64,000 bases of DNA, taken from assembly GCA_019359245.1 (NCBI GenBank), contig JAHHHR010000008.1, positions 124,001 through 188,000 of the forward strand, read 5' to 3'. The translations under genes were made by a program, and so were the position numbers. Position 1 is the first letter of the stretch. Each line of letters begins with the position of its first letter. Shown piece after piece: positions 8,989 through 18,229 of the stretch. Origin of the DNA: Nostoc desertorum CM1-VF14 (lineage in GTDB: Bacteria > Cyanobacteriota > Cyanobacteriia > Cyanobacteriales > Nostocaceae). The notes beneath the pieces are model-generated. The model saw nothing but the letters and a program-made list of their open reading frames with translations. It was not told the DNA's origin and did not search any database.

Positions 8989-10269
8989 TTAGGAATGGCT
9001 CATAAACGGTAGCTTTATCTGGAAAGTTGAACCTTTACCCTCGTTGCTCACCACATGAATGTTACCACCGTGAGCCTGGACAATTTGTTGAGCGATCGCT
9101 AATCCCAACCCAAATCCGCCGCTTTCTCTGGCACGTTCTGTATCAACTCGGTAAAAGCGATCAAAAATGTAAGGTAAATCTGCCTCTGGAATTCCAATTC
9201 CAGTATCGATGACCTGAATTACTGCCCGATCTGGGTGAGGTTCTAAGCGTAACCAGACAGTTCCACCAGATGGAGTGTAATTACAGGCATTGTTGAGTAA
9301 GTTTTCCACAGCTAGCCGCAGCAAATCGGGATCGGACCACAACTCAATAGGTTGTTCTGGTAAATGGCTGATCAAGTTGATCGACGCTTTTGCAGCAACA
9401 GTATTGTAATAAATTGCTAAATTCTCTAGCAAGCTATTAAGATTAACCTTTTTGAGAGATTCGGGAGTTAATTTTCCTTGATGCCGAGCCAACAGCAGTA
9501 GGTTATTGACCAAGGTACTCATCGACTTGGCGCTATCGATGATGTTCTTCACTGAGGGATGGATTTGGGGATGGTCTCCTGCCATTAGTAACCCAACTTG
9601 GGCATTGGTCAAAATCGCAGAAAGGGGCGATCGCAACTCATGAGAAGCATCTGATGTGAAGCGTTGTAGTTGATTATAGGCTTGCTGAACTGGTTGCATA
9701 GCTATGCCACCAAGCACCCAACCTGTAAGTCCAATTAACCCCAGTGCTACAGGCACAGCAAGGGTCAACATTAACTGAAATTCTCTGAGATCGTTTTGAG
9801 TTTCTGTCAGCGGGATAGCAACTTGCAGATAGCCGATGACCGAATTTCCTCCTTGAACAGGTAGGGTAACTTGACGAAGCCAAAGCGTCTCACCTGTAAA
9901 CTGGTCAACGGTCTTAATTGTGAGAAACTCAAATGCTATTCCCAACTTCTCTGGAGGTGGAGTACCAAAAAACCGCTTGAGTTTGCCATACGGGTCATAC
10001 CAGCGAACATAGACCAGTTCAATATCAGCGGGGTGAGAACCACTACCTAATAGCGGTATATTGCTCAGATCGACTTCTTTTTGTCCTTGATACAGCCGAT
10101 ACTGCGAACTGGCTGCCATTAGCTCTGCTCTTTTATAAAGCAGTTGATCTAATGCTTTGAGTTTGTCTTTTACCTCAAGATTGTAAATGACTCCAGCAAA
10201 GAGAATCAGAATGCACCCCATTGAAAGGGTAAACCAACGAGCTAAATTACGACGACTGCGGTTAAACAC
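8989..10269 (-). CDS. rppB: Sensor histidine kinase, RppB/NrsS-like
   Basis: 426 residues with a GTG start. One membrane segment (about 14-30), a periplasmic sensor region (31-165), a second membrane segment (about 168-190), then the kinase. The H-box [11 protein letters not shown] has its phospho-accepting His at 210. Also present are the N-box [12 protein letters not shown]1 [10 protein letters not shown], the F-box IFDRFYR and G2 [13 protein letters not shown]. The response regulator gene lies upstream on the same strand (117 bp). In Synechocystis the RppA/RppB (NrsR/NrsS) pair responds to redox or nickel. The name is by similarity of arrangement and of the regulator; the signal here is unknown. 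Confidence 0.85.
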   Translation of the reverse strand: MFNRSRRNLARWFTLSMGCILILFAGVIYNLEVKDKLKALDQLLYKRAELMAASSQYRLYQGQKEVDLSNIPLLGSGSHPADIELVYVRWYDPYGKLKRFFGTPPPEKLGIAFEFLTIKTVDQFTGETLWLRQVTLPVQGGNSVIGYLQVAIPLTETQNDLREFQLMLTLAVPVALGLIGLTGWVLGGIAMQPVQQAYNQLQRFTSDASHELRSPLSAILTNAQVGLLMAGDHPQIHPSVKNIIDSAKSMSTLVNNLLLLARHQGKLTPESLKKVNLNSLLENLAIYYNTVAAKASINLISHLPEQPIELWSDPDLLRLAVENLLNNACNYTPSGGTVWLRLEPHPDRAVIQVIDTGIGIPEADLPYIFDRFYRVDTERARESGGFGLGLAIAQQIVQAHGGNIHVVSNEGKGSTFQIKLPFMSHS

Positions 10270-10385
10270 AACTTATGCTAATTCGTAATATTTCGGCTAC
10301 GCTCAGTACAAGTTCATAATTACAAGACTTTTCAAGTAATTGAACTACACTACTTCCTACTCTTCGTCTCAGCCATTATCAAGTT

Positions 10386-11066
10386 TCAAAATGGTTCTGG
10401 AGGGTTGAGGCGATAGCCCATACCGTAAACAGTTTCAATCCAATCGGCTGCTGCTAATGTTTGCAAACGTTGGCGAAGTTTACGAACTAGAACGGTGATT
10501 GCATTGCTTTCTGGCTCACTACCCCACTCCCATACAGCTTGCTCAATCTGGTTGCGAGTCAGGACTTGCTTAGGATGACGCATGAAGTACTCTAGCAACT
10601 GAAATTCCTGGCTGGAAAGGGATACGATCGCTCCTTGTCGCTCCAAAATTAGTCTATCGAGATGAAGTTCGAGGTCTGCCAAGCAGAGGGTGTCTCCTTG
10701 CCAAAGGGGCGATCGCCTCCTCAATGCCCGCACCCGTGCCATGAACTCCACGATATCAATTGGTTTTACCAGGTAATCATCTGCTCCGGCATCTAATCCT
10801 ATGACTTTATCGGGTGTGGTATCTTTCGCCGTGATCATTAATACGGGAGCTGTTTTTCCCGCCGCCCGATACTGTTGACACAAACTCACTCCACTAATCC
10901 GAGGTAACATCCAATCTAAAATTAGCAGGTCATATTCTTTTTCAGCCAAAAGCCATTGAGCAGTTTCACCATCCTTGACACCATCGACGCTGTGTCCAGC
11001 CTGAGAGAGAACCATTTGCAGCGGCATTAATTGCTTTGGATCATCCTCTACCAGTAAGATTTTCAT
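10386..11066 (-). CDS. rppA: OmpR-type response regulator, RppA/NrsR-like
   Basis: 226 residues from the ATG at 11066; a GTG directly before it is an alternative. The receiver domain has the acidic pocket VEDD, the phospho-accepting Asp in LLILDWMLP (about residue 51), and Lys in DDYLVKPID. The C-terminal OmpR winged helix has QEFQLLEYFMRHP, ESNAITVLVRKLRQRL and ETVYGMGYRL. The sequence strongly recalls cyanobacterial RppA (LLILDWMLP, SPLWQGDTL, WEWGSEPESNAI). First gene of the pair with the sensor kinase. Confidence 0.9.
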   Translation of the reverse strand: MKILLVEDDPKQLMPLQMVLSQAGHSVDGVKDGETAQWLLAEKEYDLLILDWMLPRISGVSLCQQYRAAGKTAPVLMITAKDTTPDKVIGLDAGADDYLVKPIDIVEFMARVRALRRRSPLWQGDTLCLADLELHLDRLILERQGAIVSLSSQEFQLLEYFMRHPKQVLTRNQIEQAVWEWGSEPESNAITVLVRKLRQRLQTLAAADWIETVYGMGYRLNPPEPF

Positions 11067-11206
11067 CACCTTTATACACTTGTGCTTGTTTAGAATAATC
11101 TATTGAAGCAATCTCAACGTCTTTCATCAGTAAGATTTCAGAGGATTGTCTACCCCATTAGGATATACATGAAGTGTGACCTAGCAAAATCAGAAGCAGG
11201 TGTAGT

Positions 11207-11593
11207 GTGTGGCGTATTAGTAAACGTTGGCTGCAAGGGCTGGGATTAGAGTTTTGGTTGCCTCTACCACTAGTAGCGGTTGTGTTTTGGCTTGGCTGTA
11301 ATTTCCTAGCTGCTCAAGAGTTAAGCCGACCCTACTCCACCGAGAAAAAACTTCAGTCAGATACTCAGCTTGAAGCACGGGTATCAGTCAATGTGTTGCT
11401 CATTAACGCCGCCGTCAACCGAACTAAAAGAATTACCCAGGTAGAAGTAGAAACAGCAGACCCCATCTTGAAGCGGTTGGAATTAGAACTTCCAACAATA
11501 GAATTCAGCCAAATAGAAGCGACAATTGCCCAAGAACTAGGTCTACCCCGTGAAGATGTTAGAAAGTTAGTGCGCTATGAGATTGTGGAATAA
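11207..11593 (+). CDS. Conserved-looking single-pass membrane protein of unknown function
   Basis: 128 residues from a GTG start. An N-terminal membrane anchor (about 15-35, LEFWLPLPLVAVVFWLGCNF) is followed by a soluble domain with Thr/Val-rich strands and a C-terminal helical part (IEATIAQELGLPREDVRKLVRYEI). It is divergent from rppA with about 140 bp between them, so the two may share a regulatory region. I do not recognise a family. Confidence 0.6.
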   Translation: MWRISKRWLQGLGLEFWLPLPLVAVVFWLGCNFLAAQELSRPYSTEKKLQSDTQLEARVSVNVLLINAAVNRTKRITQVEVETADPILKRLELELPTIEFSQIEATIAQELGLPREDVRKLVRYEIVE

Positions 11594-11637
11594 CATCGAT
11601 CCGATTTCAGGCTATTACTATAGTTGAAAAAGGCTTA

Positions 11638-12123
11638 TTATATAAACTTTCTGACCTCCTGACTTTTATTTTCAATGCGTTCTGCCTTGGTTTTTAATGT
11701 TTGGTTCATCGCTTCAAACCCTTGGCGAACGTCAATATTTAATCGACGAGCCAGCAGAGGTACTAGTAAACCCTGGAAAGATTCTTGCTGAATGAAACGG
11801 ACGCGTAGGCGTAGCCCGTCGTAGACATCGCTTACTAACGGTTCAATGATAAAGCTATGTTCAACGTCAAATAACCCTGGTATCAAAAAGTGCCATAACC
11901 AGCGCAATTTGCGATTAGGTTCTACCGTAATCACCGTAGGTCGAAAGGTCACAATATCTTTACCCGGAGGCTGAAAGTGAACGGTTAGCTGTGCCCCTTC
12001 ACTGAGCAAACCACTAATTTGACGAATAAACAGATTCCAATGTGGAAAACTGGCAAAATCAGTGAGTAGGTTCCAGACTTGCTCATCGGATGCCTGAATT
12101 TCAATTTCAGTGTAGATGTTCAT
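11638..12123 (-). CDS. SRPBCC (START-like) domain protein with in-frame repeat insert
   Basis: 161 residues from the ATG at 12123 (MNIYTEIEIQASDEQVW). The opening helix-grip pattern VWNLLTDFASFPHWNLFI and the C-terminal helix (LNIDVRQGFEAMNQTLKTKAE) fit the SRPBCC family, which binds hydrophobic ligands. Near residues 98-108 the peptide VSDVYDGLRLR is encoded by 11800-11831. That stretch carries a small dispersed repeat (gcgatgtctacgacgggctac on the coding strand) that keeps the frame. The start overlaps the 3' end of the upstream small membrane-protein gene by 17 bp, so the two are probably co-transcribed. Confidence 0.8.
   Translation of the reverse strand: MNIYTEIEIQASDEQVWNLLTDFASFPHWNLFIRQISGLLSEGAQLTVHFQPPGKDIVTFRPTVITVEPNRKLRWLWHFLIPGLFDVEHSFIIEPLVSDVYDGLRLRVRFIQQESFQGLLVPLLARRLNIDVRQGFEAMNQTLKTKAERIENKSQEVRKFI
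11800..11831. repeat. Small dispersed repeat inside an SRPBCC coding sequence
   Basis: The sequence cgtaggcgtagcccgtcgta with flanking gacatcgc is a compound palindrome typical of Nostoc small dispersed repeats. It lies wholly within a coding frame and adds roughly 8-11 residues without a stop. Confidence 0.55.
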
Positions 12124-12298
12124 GGGTATGAATAGATAGAAAAACCACAATTAAAACGGTTATTCCTGCTAAAAACAACCCCATGTATTCTAGTTCTATT
12201 AATCGACCAACCCAAAAATTACGGGTGAAGGTAGGTAGATAAAGCAGGGGAAGCAGGGCGAGAAAATAACTTGATTTTCCTACCATAAAATAAACCAT
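12107..12298 (-). CDS. Small two-helix membrane protein, unknown
   Basis: 63 residues. Two hydrophobic segments (about 9-23, SSYFLALLPLLYLPTF, and 38-55, YMGLFLAGITVLIVVFL) and a His-rich tail (SIHTHEHLH). An internal start at MVGKSSYF is possible. The 3' end overlaps the SRPBCC gene start, which suggests translational coupling. No family recognised. The His tail could bind metal, but that is only a guess. Confidence 0.5.
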   Translation of the reverse strand: MVYFMVGKSSYFLALLPLLYLPTFTRNFWVGRLIELEYMGLFLAGITVLIVVFLSIHTHEHLH

Positions 12299-12424
12299 AC
12301 AAAGTTTCCTTGGTGGATTACGAGGAAACTAGATTGTTTCTTGTAAAACATAATGAATACTATTCGTAGAAAACTCACGTTTTCACAGCAGAATTCTGGT
12401 GATTGCTAGGCAGTTCTGAAGGAA

Positions 12425-12840
12425 CTACTGACCTTGAGCAACCAGGACGGAACATGGAGCGTGATGCACTCCGTGATTACTCACACTTCCTGCTAAAAGT
12501 TCGGCAAATCCTTTAAGTCCTCTACGACCAAGCACAATCAAATCTGCTCCCCAACTCCGGGCTAAATCACAGATGTTAGTCCCAGGATCTCCTGTTTGAT
12601 AACTGGATTCTGCCATAATGCCTTGTGTTTTCACAACTGGAGTAAATTTTGTGCCTGTTGTGTTTCTATTTCTAGGTCTACTAAGTTCACAGTGAGTTGA
12701 CTAGAAACTGCTAGCTCAACGTTGTGACAAATCATTAACTGGACAGCATCTGTTTGGGCTAACTCCAGCGCTTTTGTAAACACTGTTGCAGTCGTCGCAG
12801 GTGAATCATCGTCCGCTACCAAAATCTTCTTAAAGCTCAT
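12425..12840 (-). pseudogene. Universal stress protein (UspA family), split into two overlapping frames
   Basis: The first frame (12631-12840) encodes the UspA N-terminus MSFKKILVADDDSPATTATV, where D-S-P..T is the nucleotide-binding start, and ends ...QQAQNLLQL. The second (12425-12634) encodes the C-terminal half with GDPGTNICDLARSWGADLIV, GRRGLKG and GSVSNHGVHHAPCSVLV, the UspA ATP-binding pattern G.(R/G)G..G..(9)..GSVS. The first stop and a GTG overlap as TTGTGA. About 20 residues expected between the halves are missing, so an internal deletion with frameshift is likely. It may be dead, or two half proteins might be made by coupled translation. Confidence 0.75.
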
Positions 12841-13050
12841 ATCTAGCTCTAATAATCAATTACTTCATTCACATTTGTTGTCTTTTAACTTGAGGGACAA
12901 ATGTGATTTAAAAGTGAAATTAGGTAGATAAACGATTTATTCACTTTTCGTTCACATTTATCAGCAATCCTGGAAAAGAGGCAGACAAACGAAACTAACC
13001 CAACTGAGGTTTAAAACGAATACCCGAACTAATACGGTTCATGCTCACAC

Positions 13051-13070
13051 TAAAAAACTATAGTTTTTTA
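13051..13070. promoter_or_regulatory. Perfect 20-bp AT-rich palindrome
   Basis: TAAAAAACTA followed by its exact inverse complement lies 60 bp before the YflT-like gene. It could be an operator or part of a weak hairpin; no regulator can be named. Confidence 0.3.
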
Positions 13071-13130
13071 CTATTTGGAGATTAATAAAAATTCGTTTTA
13101 AAATTACTGATTTTTATAGGAGATGTTGTG

Positions 13131-13670
13131 ATGAATTTTAGTCCAGTTAAAAATGCAATCGGCATCATTTCTACCCGTCAGGCTATAACACAGGTGCTTG
13201 ATGAACTCAGAGCAATTGACTTTCCCATGCAGAAAATTTCTGTGTTCACTTTAGACTCTAAAGACAAAAAGTTGCACGAGGACGCTAATGCGGGAAAACA
13301 TCCCATAACTCCGTTCGAAGGTGCTAAAGCAGGCGCAATTACAGGAGGAACAACCGGGGGTTTCCTGGCACTAACAGCCGGACTTGGTGTATTAGTTATT
13401 CCCGGTTTTGGTCCAGCATTAGCAGTTGAATCTGTGGTGACTACATTGCTTGCGGGTGGAGCGAGTGCGATTTTTGGCAGTGTTTATGGCGCATTTCAAG
13501 GTTGGTTTGCTCCTGAAAGGCAAGCTAGACGCGAGCCAACCACCTGCCAAGAAAAATTTTTGGTGAAAGTAGAGGGAACAACAGATGAAATCTTGCAAGC
13601 GGAATCGATTCTCAGTTATTGGGGTGTGCGGGAATGGCATATTTATGAACTTAGCAAAAGATTCTCGTAA
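13131..13670 (+). CDS. General stress protein, YflT/GSP17M-like domain
   Basis: 179 residues from the ATG at 13131, 9 bp after an AGGAG. A GTG directly before it is an alternative start. The N-terminal segment (about 8-50: AIGIISTRQAITQVLDELRA) looks like the YflT/general-stress-17M fold. A Gly/Ala-rich hydrophobic stretch follows (about 65-120, GAITGGTTGGFLALTAGLGV) that could insert in a membrane, and then a C-terminal ferredoxin-like part (KFLVKVEGTTDEILQAESIL). It lies between a stress-protein remnant and a cation ATPase. A perfect 20-bp palindrome at 13051-13070 lies in its upstream region. Confidence 0.65.
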   Translation: MNFSPVKNAIGIISTRQAITQVLDELRAIDFPMQKISVFTLDSKDKKLHEDANAGKHPITPFEGAKAGAITGGTTGGFLALTAGLGVLVIPGFGPALAVESVVTTLLAGGASAIFGSVYGAFQGWFAPERQARREPTTCQEKFLVKVEGTTDEILQAESILSYWGVREWHIYELSKRFS

Positions 13671-13760
13671 TAACACCAATTTCAAAAAAGAAAGATACAG
13701 ATTCAAACAGATAGATCCAGATTAAATCTGTTAATTACTAATTATTTTTTGGAGTCGAAA

Positions 13761-16511
13761 ATGACAGCAGATACGATCGCTACAAATACTTTTGCTCAGA
13801 CAACAGAAGATTTACTCAACTATGAATGGCATACTCTGGGCGAACAAAAGGTTGTGCAAACCTTAGCCAGCCATCGCGAAGCAGGTTTGACACATAAAGA
13901 AGCTACCAAACGACACCAGCAGATGGGTGCAAATCAACTGACTGGTAAAAGTGGAAAAAGTCCTTGGCTACGATTTTTAGAGCAATTTAATCAACCACTA
14001 CTATATATTTTGTTGACGGCGGGACTGGTGACGCTGCTACTGCGAGATTGGATAGATGCGGGAGTAATTTTTGGTGTCACCCTAATTAATGTGATCATTG
14101 GCTACATTCAAGAATCGAAAGCAGAAGGCGCGATCGCTGCTTTATCCAAAGCTGTCACTACCGAAGCAACTTTGATTCGCGATGGTCAAAAAACCCGTCT
14201 GGCTTCGGCTGAACTTGTTCTGGGTGATTTGGTATTGCTGGCATCTGGGGATAAAGTACCCGCCGATTTGCGGTTATTAAGTGTGCGTGGGTTGCAAGTT
14301 GACGAGTCTGCCTTAACAGGCGAATCCGTTCCGGTGGAGAAAGCAACGGCATCGCTGGCTGTTGAAACACCGTTAGCTGAACGAAGCAATATGGTGTATG
14401 CCGGAAGTTTCGTTAGTTTTGGACAGGCAGAAGGGATTGTAGTAGCGATCGCAGATGCCACAGAAACCGGTCGCATCTCCCAGTTAATTGAAAGCAGCAC
14501 AAATCTGAAAACACCGTTAACGCGAAATATTGACAAATTTAGCAAAAGCCTGTTGTATGTCATTTTAGGTTTGGCTGCTCTGACATTTGCAATCGGATTA
14601 GGACAAGGCGAATCTTGGATTGATGTTTTCAAAGCGACTGTGGCTCTGGTAGTCAGCGCGATTCCCGAAGGATTACCTGCAATTGTTACCGTCACTTTAG
14701 CGATCGGAGTTTCCCGGATGGCACGACGTAAGGCGATTATTCGCAAGCTACCTGCTGTGGAAACCTTGGGAAGTACCACTGTTATTTGCTCTGACAAAAC
14801 TGGGACGTTAACTGAGAATCAGATGACGGTTCAAAAGATTTATGCAGGTGGACAACATTACACCGTTAGCGGTATTGGTTATGCCCCAGATGGTGAAATT
14901 CTGATCAATCAGCAACCTGTTGATTTCAATGTAGATGGACATATTGCTCTTTGGGAATCCCTGGAAGCAGGATTGCTGTGCAATGATTCTCACATCGAAT
15001 GGGGAGACGGACAGTGGGACTTAGTAGGAACCCCAACTGAGGGAGCATTGATTACAGCTGCCAATAAAGCGGGATTGACGCAAGGGAATCTAGAGCAAGA
15101 ATTACCTAGAATAGACACCATTCCCTTTGAGTCTCAATTCCAATACATGGCGACAATGCATGAATTAGATGCAAAACGAGGGCTGAATGTGATTTATCTC
15201 AAAGGTTCTGTAGAGGCAATTCTCCAACGATGCGATCGCATGTTCGATGCTCAAGGACAACTCGCTCGTCTCAATCCTGCCGCAGTAGAAGAGGAAGTTG
15301 CTGGTATGGCAAACCAAGGGTTACGAGTGCTAGCTTTTGCCAGCAAAGAAGTTGCCACTAAGCGATCCTTGGATCGCAATGATATCGATCGAGGACTAGT
15401 GTTTCTGGGACTTCAAGGCATAATCGATCCGCCTCGTGAGGAAGCGATCGCCGCAGTGAAAGCCTGTCAATCTGCCGGGATTCAGGTGAAGATGATCACT
15501 GGGGATCATGCACTAACAGCAGCTGCGATCGCCCGTCAAATGGGAATTTGCTCGACTGAAGCACAAGTTTTCACCGGACAGCAATTAGCTCAGATGGATG
15601 AAAAAGAATTCGCCCAAGCGGCTGAACAAGGTATGGTATTTGCGCGAGTTGCTCCAGAACAAAAATTGCTTCTGGTAAAAGCATTGCAGTCTCAGGGTGA
15701 AATTGTTGCCATGACTGGAGATGGCGTAAATGATGCTCCCGCTCTCAAACAGGCAGATATTGGTGTAGCGATGGGCATAGCCGGGGCAGAGGTTGCCAAA
15801 GAATCGGCGGATATGCTTCTAACTAACGATAACTTCGCCTCAATTGAAGCTGCTGTGGAGGAAGGGCGTAGTGTTTACCGCAACTTGCGAAAAGCGATCG
15901 CCTTCTTGCTGCCGATTAACGTTGGCGAATCCATGACGATTTTGATTGCTATTCTTTTGGCCACCGTGCTTCCCATCTTACCAATCCAAATTCTCTGGCT
16001 CAACATGGTCAGTTCCGTAGCGTTGATTGTCCCCCTCGCCTTTGAGCCAAAATCTGGACAGGTGATGCAACAACCACCCCGCAACCCCAGAGAAAGACTT
16101 TTATCAGGTGGGTTACTCCAGCGCATCATCGCGATTTCCGTTTTCAATTGGCTGGTAATTTTTGGGATGTTTCAATGGATACTTCAAACTACAGGCAATG
16201 AACCATTGGCGCGAACGATGGCAATTAATGGGCTGGTGGCGGCAGAAGTCTTTTACCTATTAAGCATTAGCCAGTTTTTACCATCTCTAGTCGTGAGAAT
16301 CCAAGGTAAACGCACGCCTGTAGCCTATGCACCTGCGATCGGAATCGTTGTTGTGGTGATTTTACAATGTCTGTTCAGTCAGTGGAGCATGATGAATCAA
16401 GTGTTTGACACCACACCTTTGACATTTATCCAAGCTCTCATTTGTATGGGTGTAGGTTTGCCAGTGGTGTTTATAGCTCTCATCTTGCAGCGTTTCGATC
16501 CGCTTAACTAG
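13761..16511 (+). CDS. P-type cation-transporting ATPase, PacL/SERCA-like (P2A)
   Basis: 916 residues from the ATG at 13761, with GGAG 7-10 bp upstream; a TTG 12 bp earlier is in frame. The family pumps Ca2+ or other cations out of the cytoplasm using ATP. Visible features are the actuator TGES motif, the P2-type membrane motif IPEGLPAIVTV, the phosphorylation motif CSDKTGTLT (Asp about 345), and the hinge MTGDGVNDAPALK. The N-terminal cation-ATPase domain and 4-6 C-terminal membrane helices are present, and length is typical. The ion cannot be fixed from sequence. It lies 90 bp downstream of the YflT-like gene, possibly in the same stress-related unit. Confidence 0.9.
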   Translation: MTADTIATNTFAQTTEDLLNYEWHTLGEQKVVQTLASHREAGLTHKEATKRHQQMGANQLTGKSGKSPWLRFLEQFNQPLLYILLTAGLVTLLLRDWIDAGVIFGVTLINVIIGYIQESKAEGAIAALSKAVTTEATLIRDGQKTRLASAELVLGDLVLLASGDKVPADLRLLSVRGLQVDESALTGESVPVEKATASLAVETPLAERSNMVYAGSFVSFGQAEGIVVAIADATETGRISQLIESSTNLKTPLTRNIDKFSKSLLYVILGLAALTFAIGLGQGESWIDVFKATVALVVSAIPEGLPAIVTVTLAIGVSRMARRKAIIRKLPAVETLGSTTVICSDKTGTLTENQMTVQKIYAGGQHYTVSGIGYAPDGEILINQQPVDFNVDGHIALWESLEAGLLCNDSHIEWGDGQWDLVGTPTEGALITAANKAGLTQGNLEQELPRIDTIPFESQFQYMATMHELDAKRGLNVIYLKGSVEAILQRCDRMFDAQGQLARLNPAAVEEEVAGMANQGLRVLAFASKEVATKRSLDRNDIDRGLVFLGLQGIIDPPREEAIAAVKACQSAGIQVKMITGDHALTAAAIARQMGICSTEAQVFTGQQLAQMDEKEFAQAAEQGMVFARVAPEQKLLLVKALQSQGEIVAMTGDGVNDAPALKQADIGVAMGIAGAEVAKESADMLLTNDNFASIEAAVEEGRSVYRNLRKAIAFLLPINVGESMTILIAILLATVLPILPIQILWLNMVSSVALIVPLAFEPKSGQVMQQPPRNPRERLLSGGLLQRIIAISVFNWLVIFGMFQWILQTTGNEPLARTMAINGLVAAEVFYLLSISQFLPSLVVRIQGKRTPVAYAPAIGIVVVVILQCLFSQWSMMNQVFDTTPLTFIQALICMGVGLPVVFIALILQRFDPLN

Positions 16512-16652
16512 GGATATAGAAGTTTGATAGTGGTTTCATCCAATGCCAAATGATTACGTTAGAGCCGCACCCAAATAAATTAAAAACTCCATCAGTACAT
16601 TTTGCTAGGTATGATATTTAATCTGAAAGCATTTACCTAGTAATAATCAGCT

Positions 16653-17741
16653 ATGACCCAGAACTACCGCATTACTCTACTCCCCGGCGATGGCATTGGC
16701 CCTGAAATTATGGCAGTGGCGGTAGATGTGCTGAAAGTCGTAGGGAAGCAATTTGATCTGAAGTTTGAATTCCAAGAAGCCCTTATTGGTGGTGCAGCAA
16801 TTGATGCCACAGGTGAACCCCTACCATCTGCTACTCTAGAGGCTTGCCGTAACAGTGATGCTGTGTTGCTCGCTGCGATTGGCGGTTATAAATGGGATTC
16901 CCTGCCATCTAATTCACGCCCAGAAGCAGGTTTGTTAGGACTACGCGCAGGTTTGGGATTATTTGCCAATTTGCGCCCAGCGAAAATTTTGCCCCAGCTA
17001 ATCGACGCCTCGACTTTGAAACGTGAAATTGTGGAAGGTGTGGATATTATGGTGGTGCGTGAACTAACTGGCGGGATTTACTTTGGGAAACCCAAAGGAA
17101 TTTTTGCTACAGAAACTGGTGAGAAACGCGGTGTAAATACAATGGTTTACACGGAGTCGGAAATCGAACGTATTGGGCGGGTGGCGTTTGAAGCGGCAAA
17201 AAAACGCGGTGGGAAACTTTGTTCGGTGGATAAAGCGAACGTATTAGAAGTATCTCAGTTGTGGCGCGATCGCATCACCCAACTTTCTCAGGAATATCCA
17301 GATATCGAACTCTCTCATTTATATGTAGATAATGCTGCTATGCAGTTAGTACGCGCTCCCAAGCAGTTCGATACTATTGTTACAGGCAATTTGTTTGGTG
17401 ATATTCTTTCTGATGCTGCTGCCATGCTCACAGGTAGTATTGGGATGTTACCCTCGGCTAGTTTAGGCGCTTCTGGCCCTGGTGTATTTGAACCAGTTCA
17501 TGGTTCCGCCCCAGATATTGCTGGACAGGATAAAGCCAATCCTCTGGCACAGGTTTTGAGTGTAGCGATGATGCTACGCTACGCCTTAGAACAACCAAAA
17601 GCGGCAGATCACATCGAACAAGCTGTATTGCAAGTTTTAGAACAAGGCGATCGCACCGGAGATATAATTTCTCCAGGAAAAAACCTTTTAGGTTGCCGCG
17701 CTATGGGCGATGCACTGATTTTAGCTCTTGAAGGAAAATAA
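16653..17741 (+). CDS. leuB: 3-isopropylmalate dehydrogenase
   Basis: 362 residues. It oxidises and decarboxylates 3-isopropylmalate with NAD+ in leucine synthesis. The N-terminus [16 protein letters not shown] is diagnostic. The substrate loop [18 protein letters not shown] and [16 protein letters not shown] are present, as is the NAD/metal site [27 protein letters not shown] with [13 protein letters not shown]. Length is standard. It stands alone with about 140 bp of upstream space. Confidence 0.96.
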   Translation: MTQNYRITLLPGDGIGPEIMAVAVDVLKVVGKQFDLKFEFQEALIGGAAIDATGEPLPSATLEACRNSDAVLLAAIGGYKWDSLPSNSRPEAGLLGLRAGLGLFANLRPAKILPQLIDASTLKREIVEGVDIMVVRELTGGIYFGKPKGIFATETGEKRGVNTMVYTESEIERIGRVAFEAAKKRGGKLCSVDKANVLEVSQLWRDRITQLSQEYPDIELSHLYVDNAAMQLVRAPKQFDTIVTGNLFGDILSDAAAMLTGSIGMLPSASLGASGPGVFEPVHGSAPDIAGQDKANPLAQVLSVAMMLRYALEQPKAADHIEQAVLQVLEQGDRTGDIISPGKNLLGCRAMGDALILALEGK

Positions 17742-17831
17742 TTAAATCATGCAACTTGGGCAATTTGGCAACCTTTGCTATAAGTTTCGGGTAGACTAAA
17801 GGGAAATCTAGCAATTTAATAACAGTCGATA

Positions 17832-18092
17832 GTGTACGCATTACGACAAGGTCAAGTAAATTTTACCGCCCCAAAAAACCAATCGCCTTTGATTGATCCC
17901 GCCGTAATCAGAGCCGCTGGGCAGATATACTATATTCACTGTGAAGTACATCCCGAAATAGCTGGGCAACCTTCCGGTGTAGCAATTAATCGTGTGACTC
18001 TTCGAGGTAAGGTTATTTTTACTAACCAACCAGTTCTTTTACCTCAAGAATGTTTTGTGCCCTTAAATCAAATTGAATCGCATATGTATTAG
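17832..18092 (+). CDS. Conserved-looking small protein, unknown
   Basis: 86 residues with a GTG start and no membrane segment or signal peptide. It contains a beta-rich segment (INRVTLRGKVIFTNQPVLLPQECFVPLNQIESH). Codon use resembles neighbouring genes. It lies between leuB and the prepilin peptidase gene but is separated from the latter by heptamer repeats. No family recognised. Confidence 0.5.
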   Translation: MYALRQGQVNFTAPKNQSPLIDPAVIRAAGQIYYIHCEVHPEIAGQPSGVAINRVTLRGKVIFTNQPVLLPQECFVPLNQIESHMY

Positions 18093-18229
18093 TCATTGGT
18101 CATTGGTCATTAGTCATTAGTCATTGGTCATTAGTCATTGGTTAAGAGTAAATATTGATTAACTCTCGACAAAGGACAAAAGATAAACGACAAATGACAC
18201 AGGATAAATGACAAAGGACAAATGACTGT
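18093..18229. repeat. Heptamer tandem repeats (cattggt / caaatga type)
   Basis: About five copies of tcattggtcattagtcattag-like heptamers, then their near inverse (acaaaggacaaaagataaacg and so on). These run up to the start of the prepilin peptidase gene and resemble the STRR repeats of heterocystous cyanobacteria. The two halves are inversely complementary and could fold as a long hairpin. Confidence 0.75.

Noticed and set aside
11094..11206. Possible nickel- or redox-response operator between rppA and the divergent gene
   Set aside because: No clear direct or inverted repeat of the OmpR-type could be found by eye, so no site is claimed.
14186..14797. A 203-codon open frame on the minus strand inside the P-type ATPase gene
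   Set aside because: It is antisense to a strongly conserved coding region with clear P-type motifs, shows no domain of its own and follows from codon bias.
18093..18229. Heptamer repeats considered as a CRISPR array
   Set aside because: Units are 7 bp, contiguous and without unique spacers; they match STRR-type repeats, and no cas genes are present in the window.
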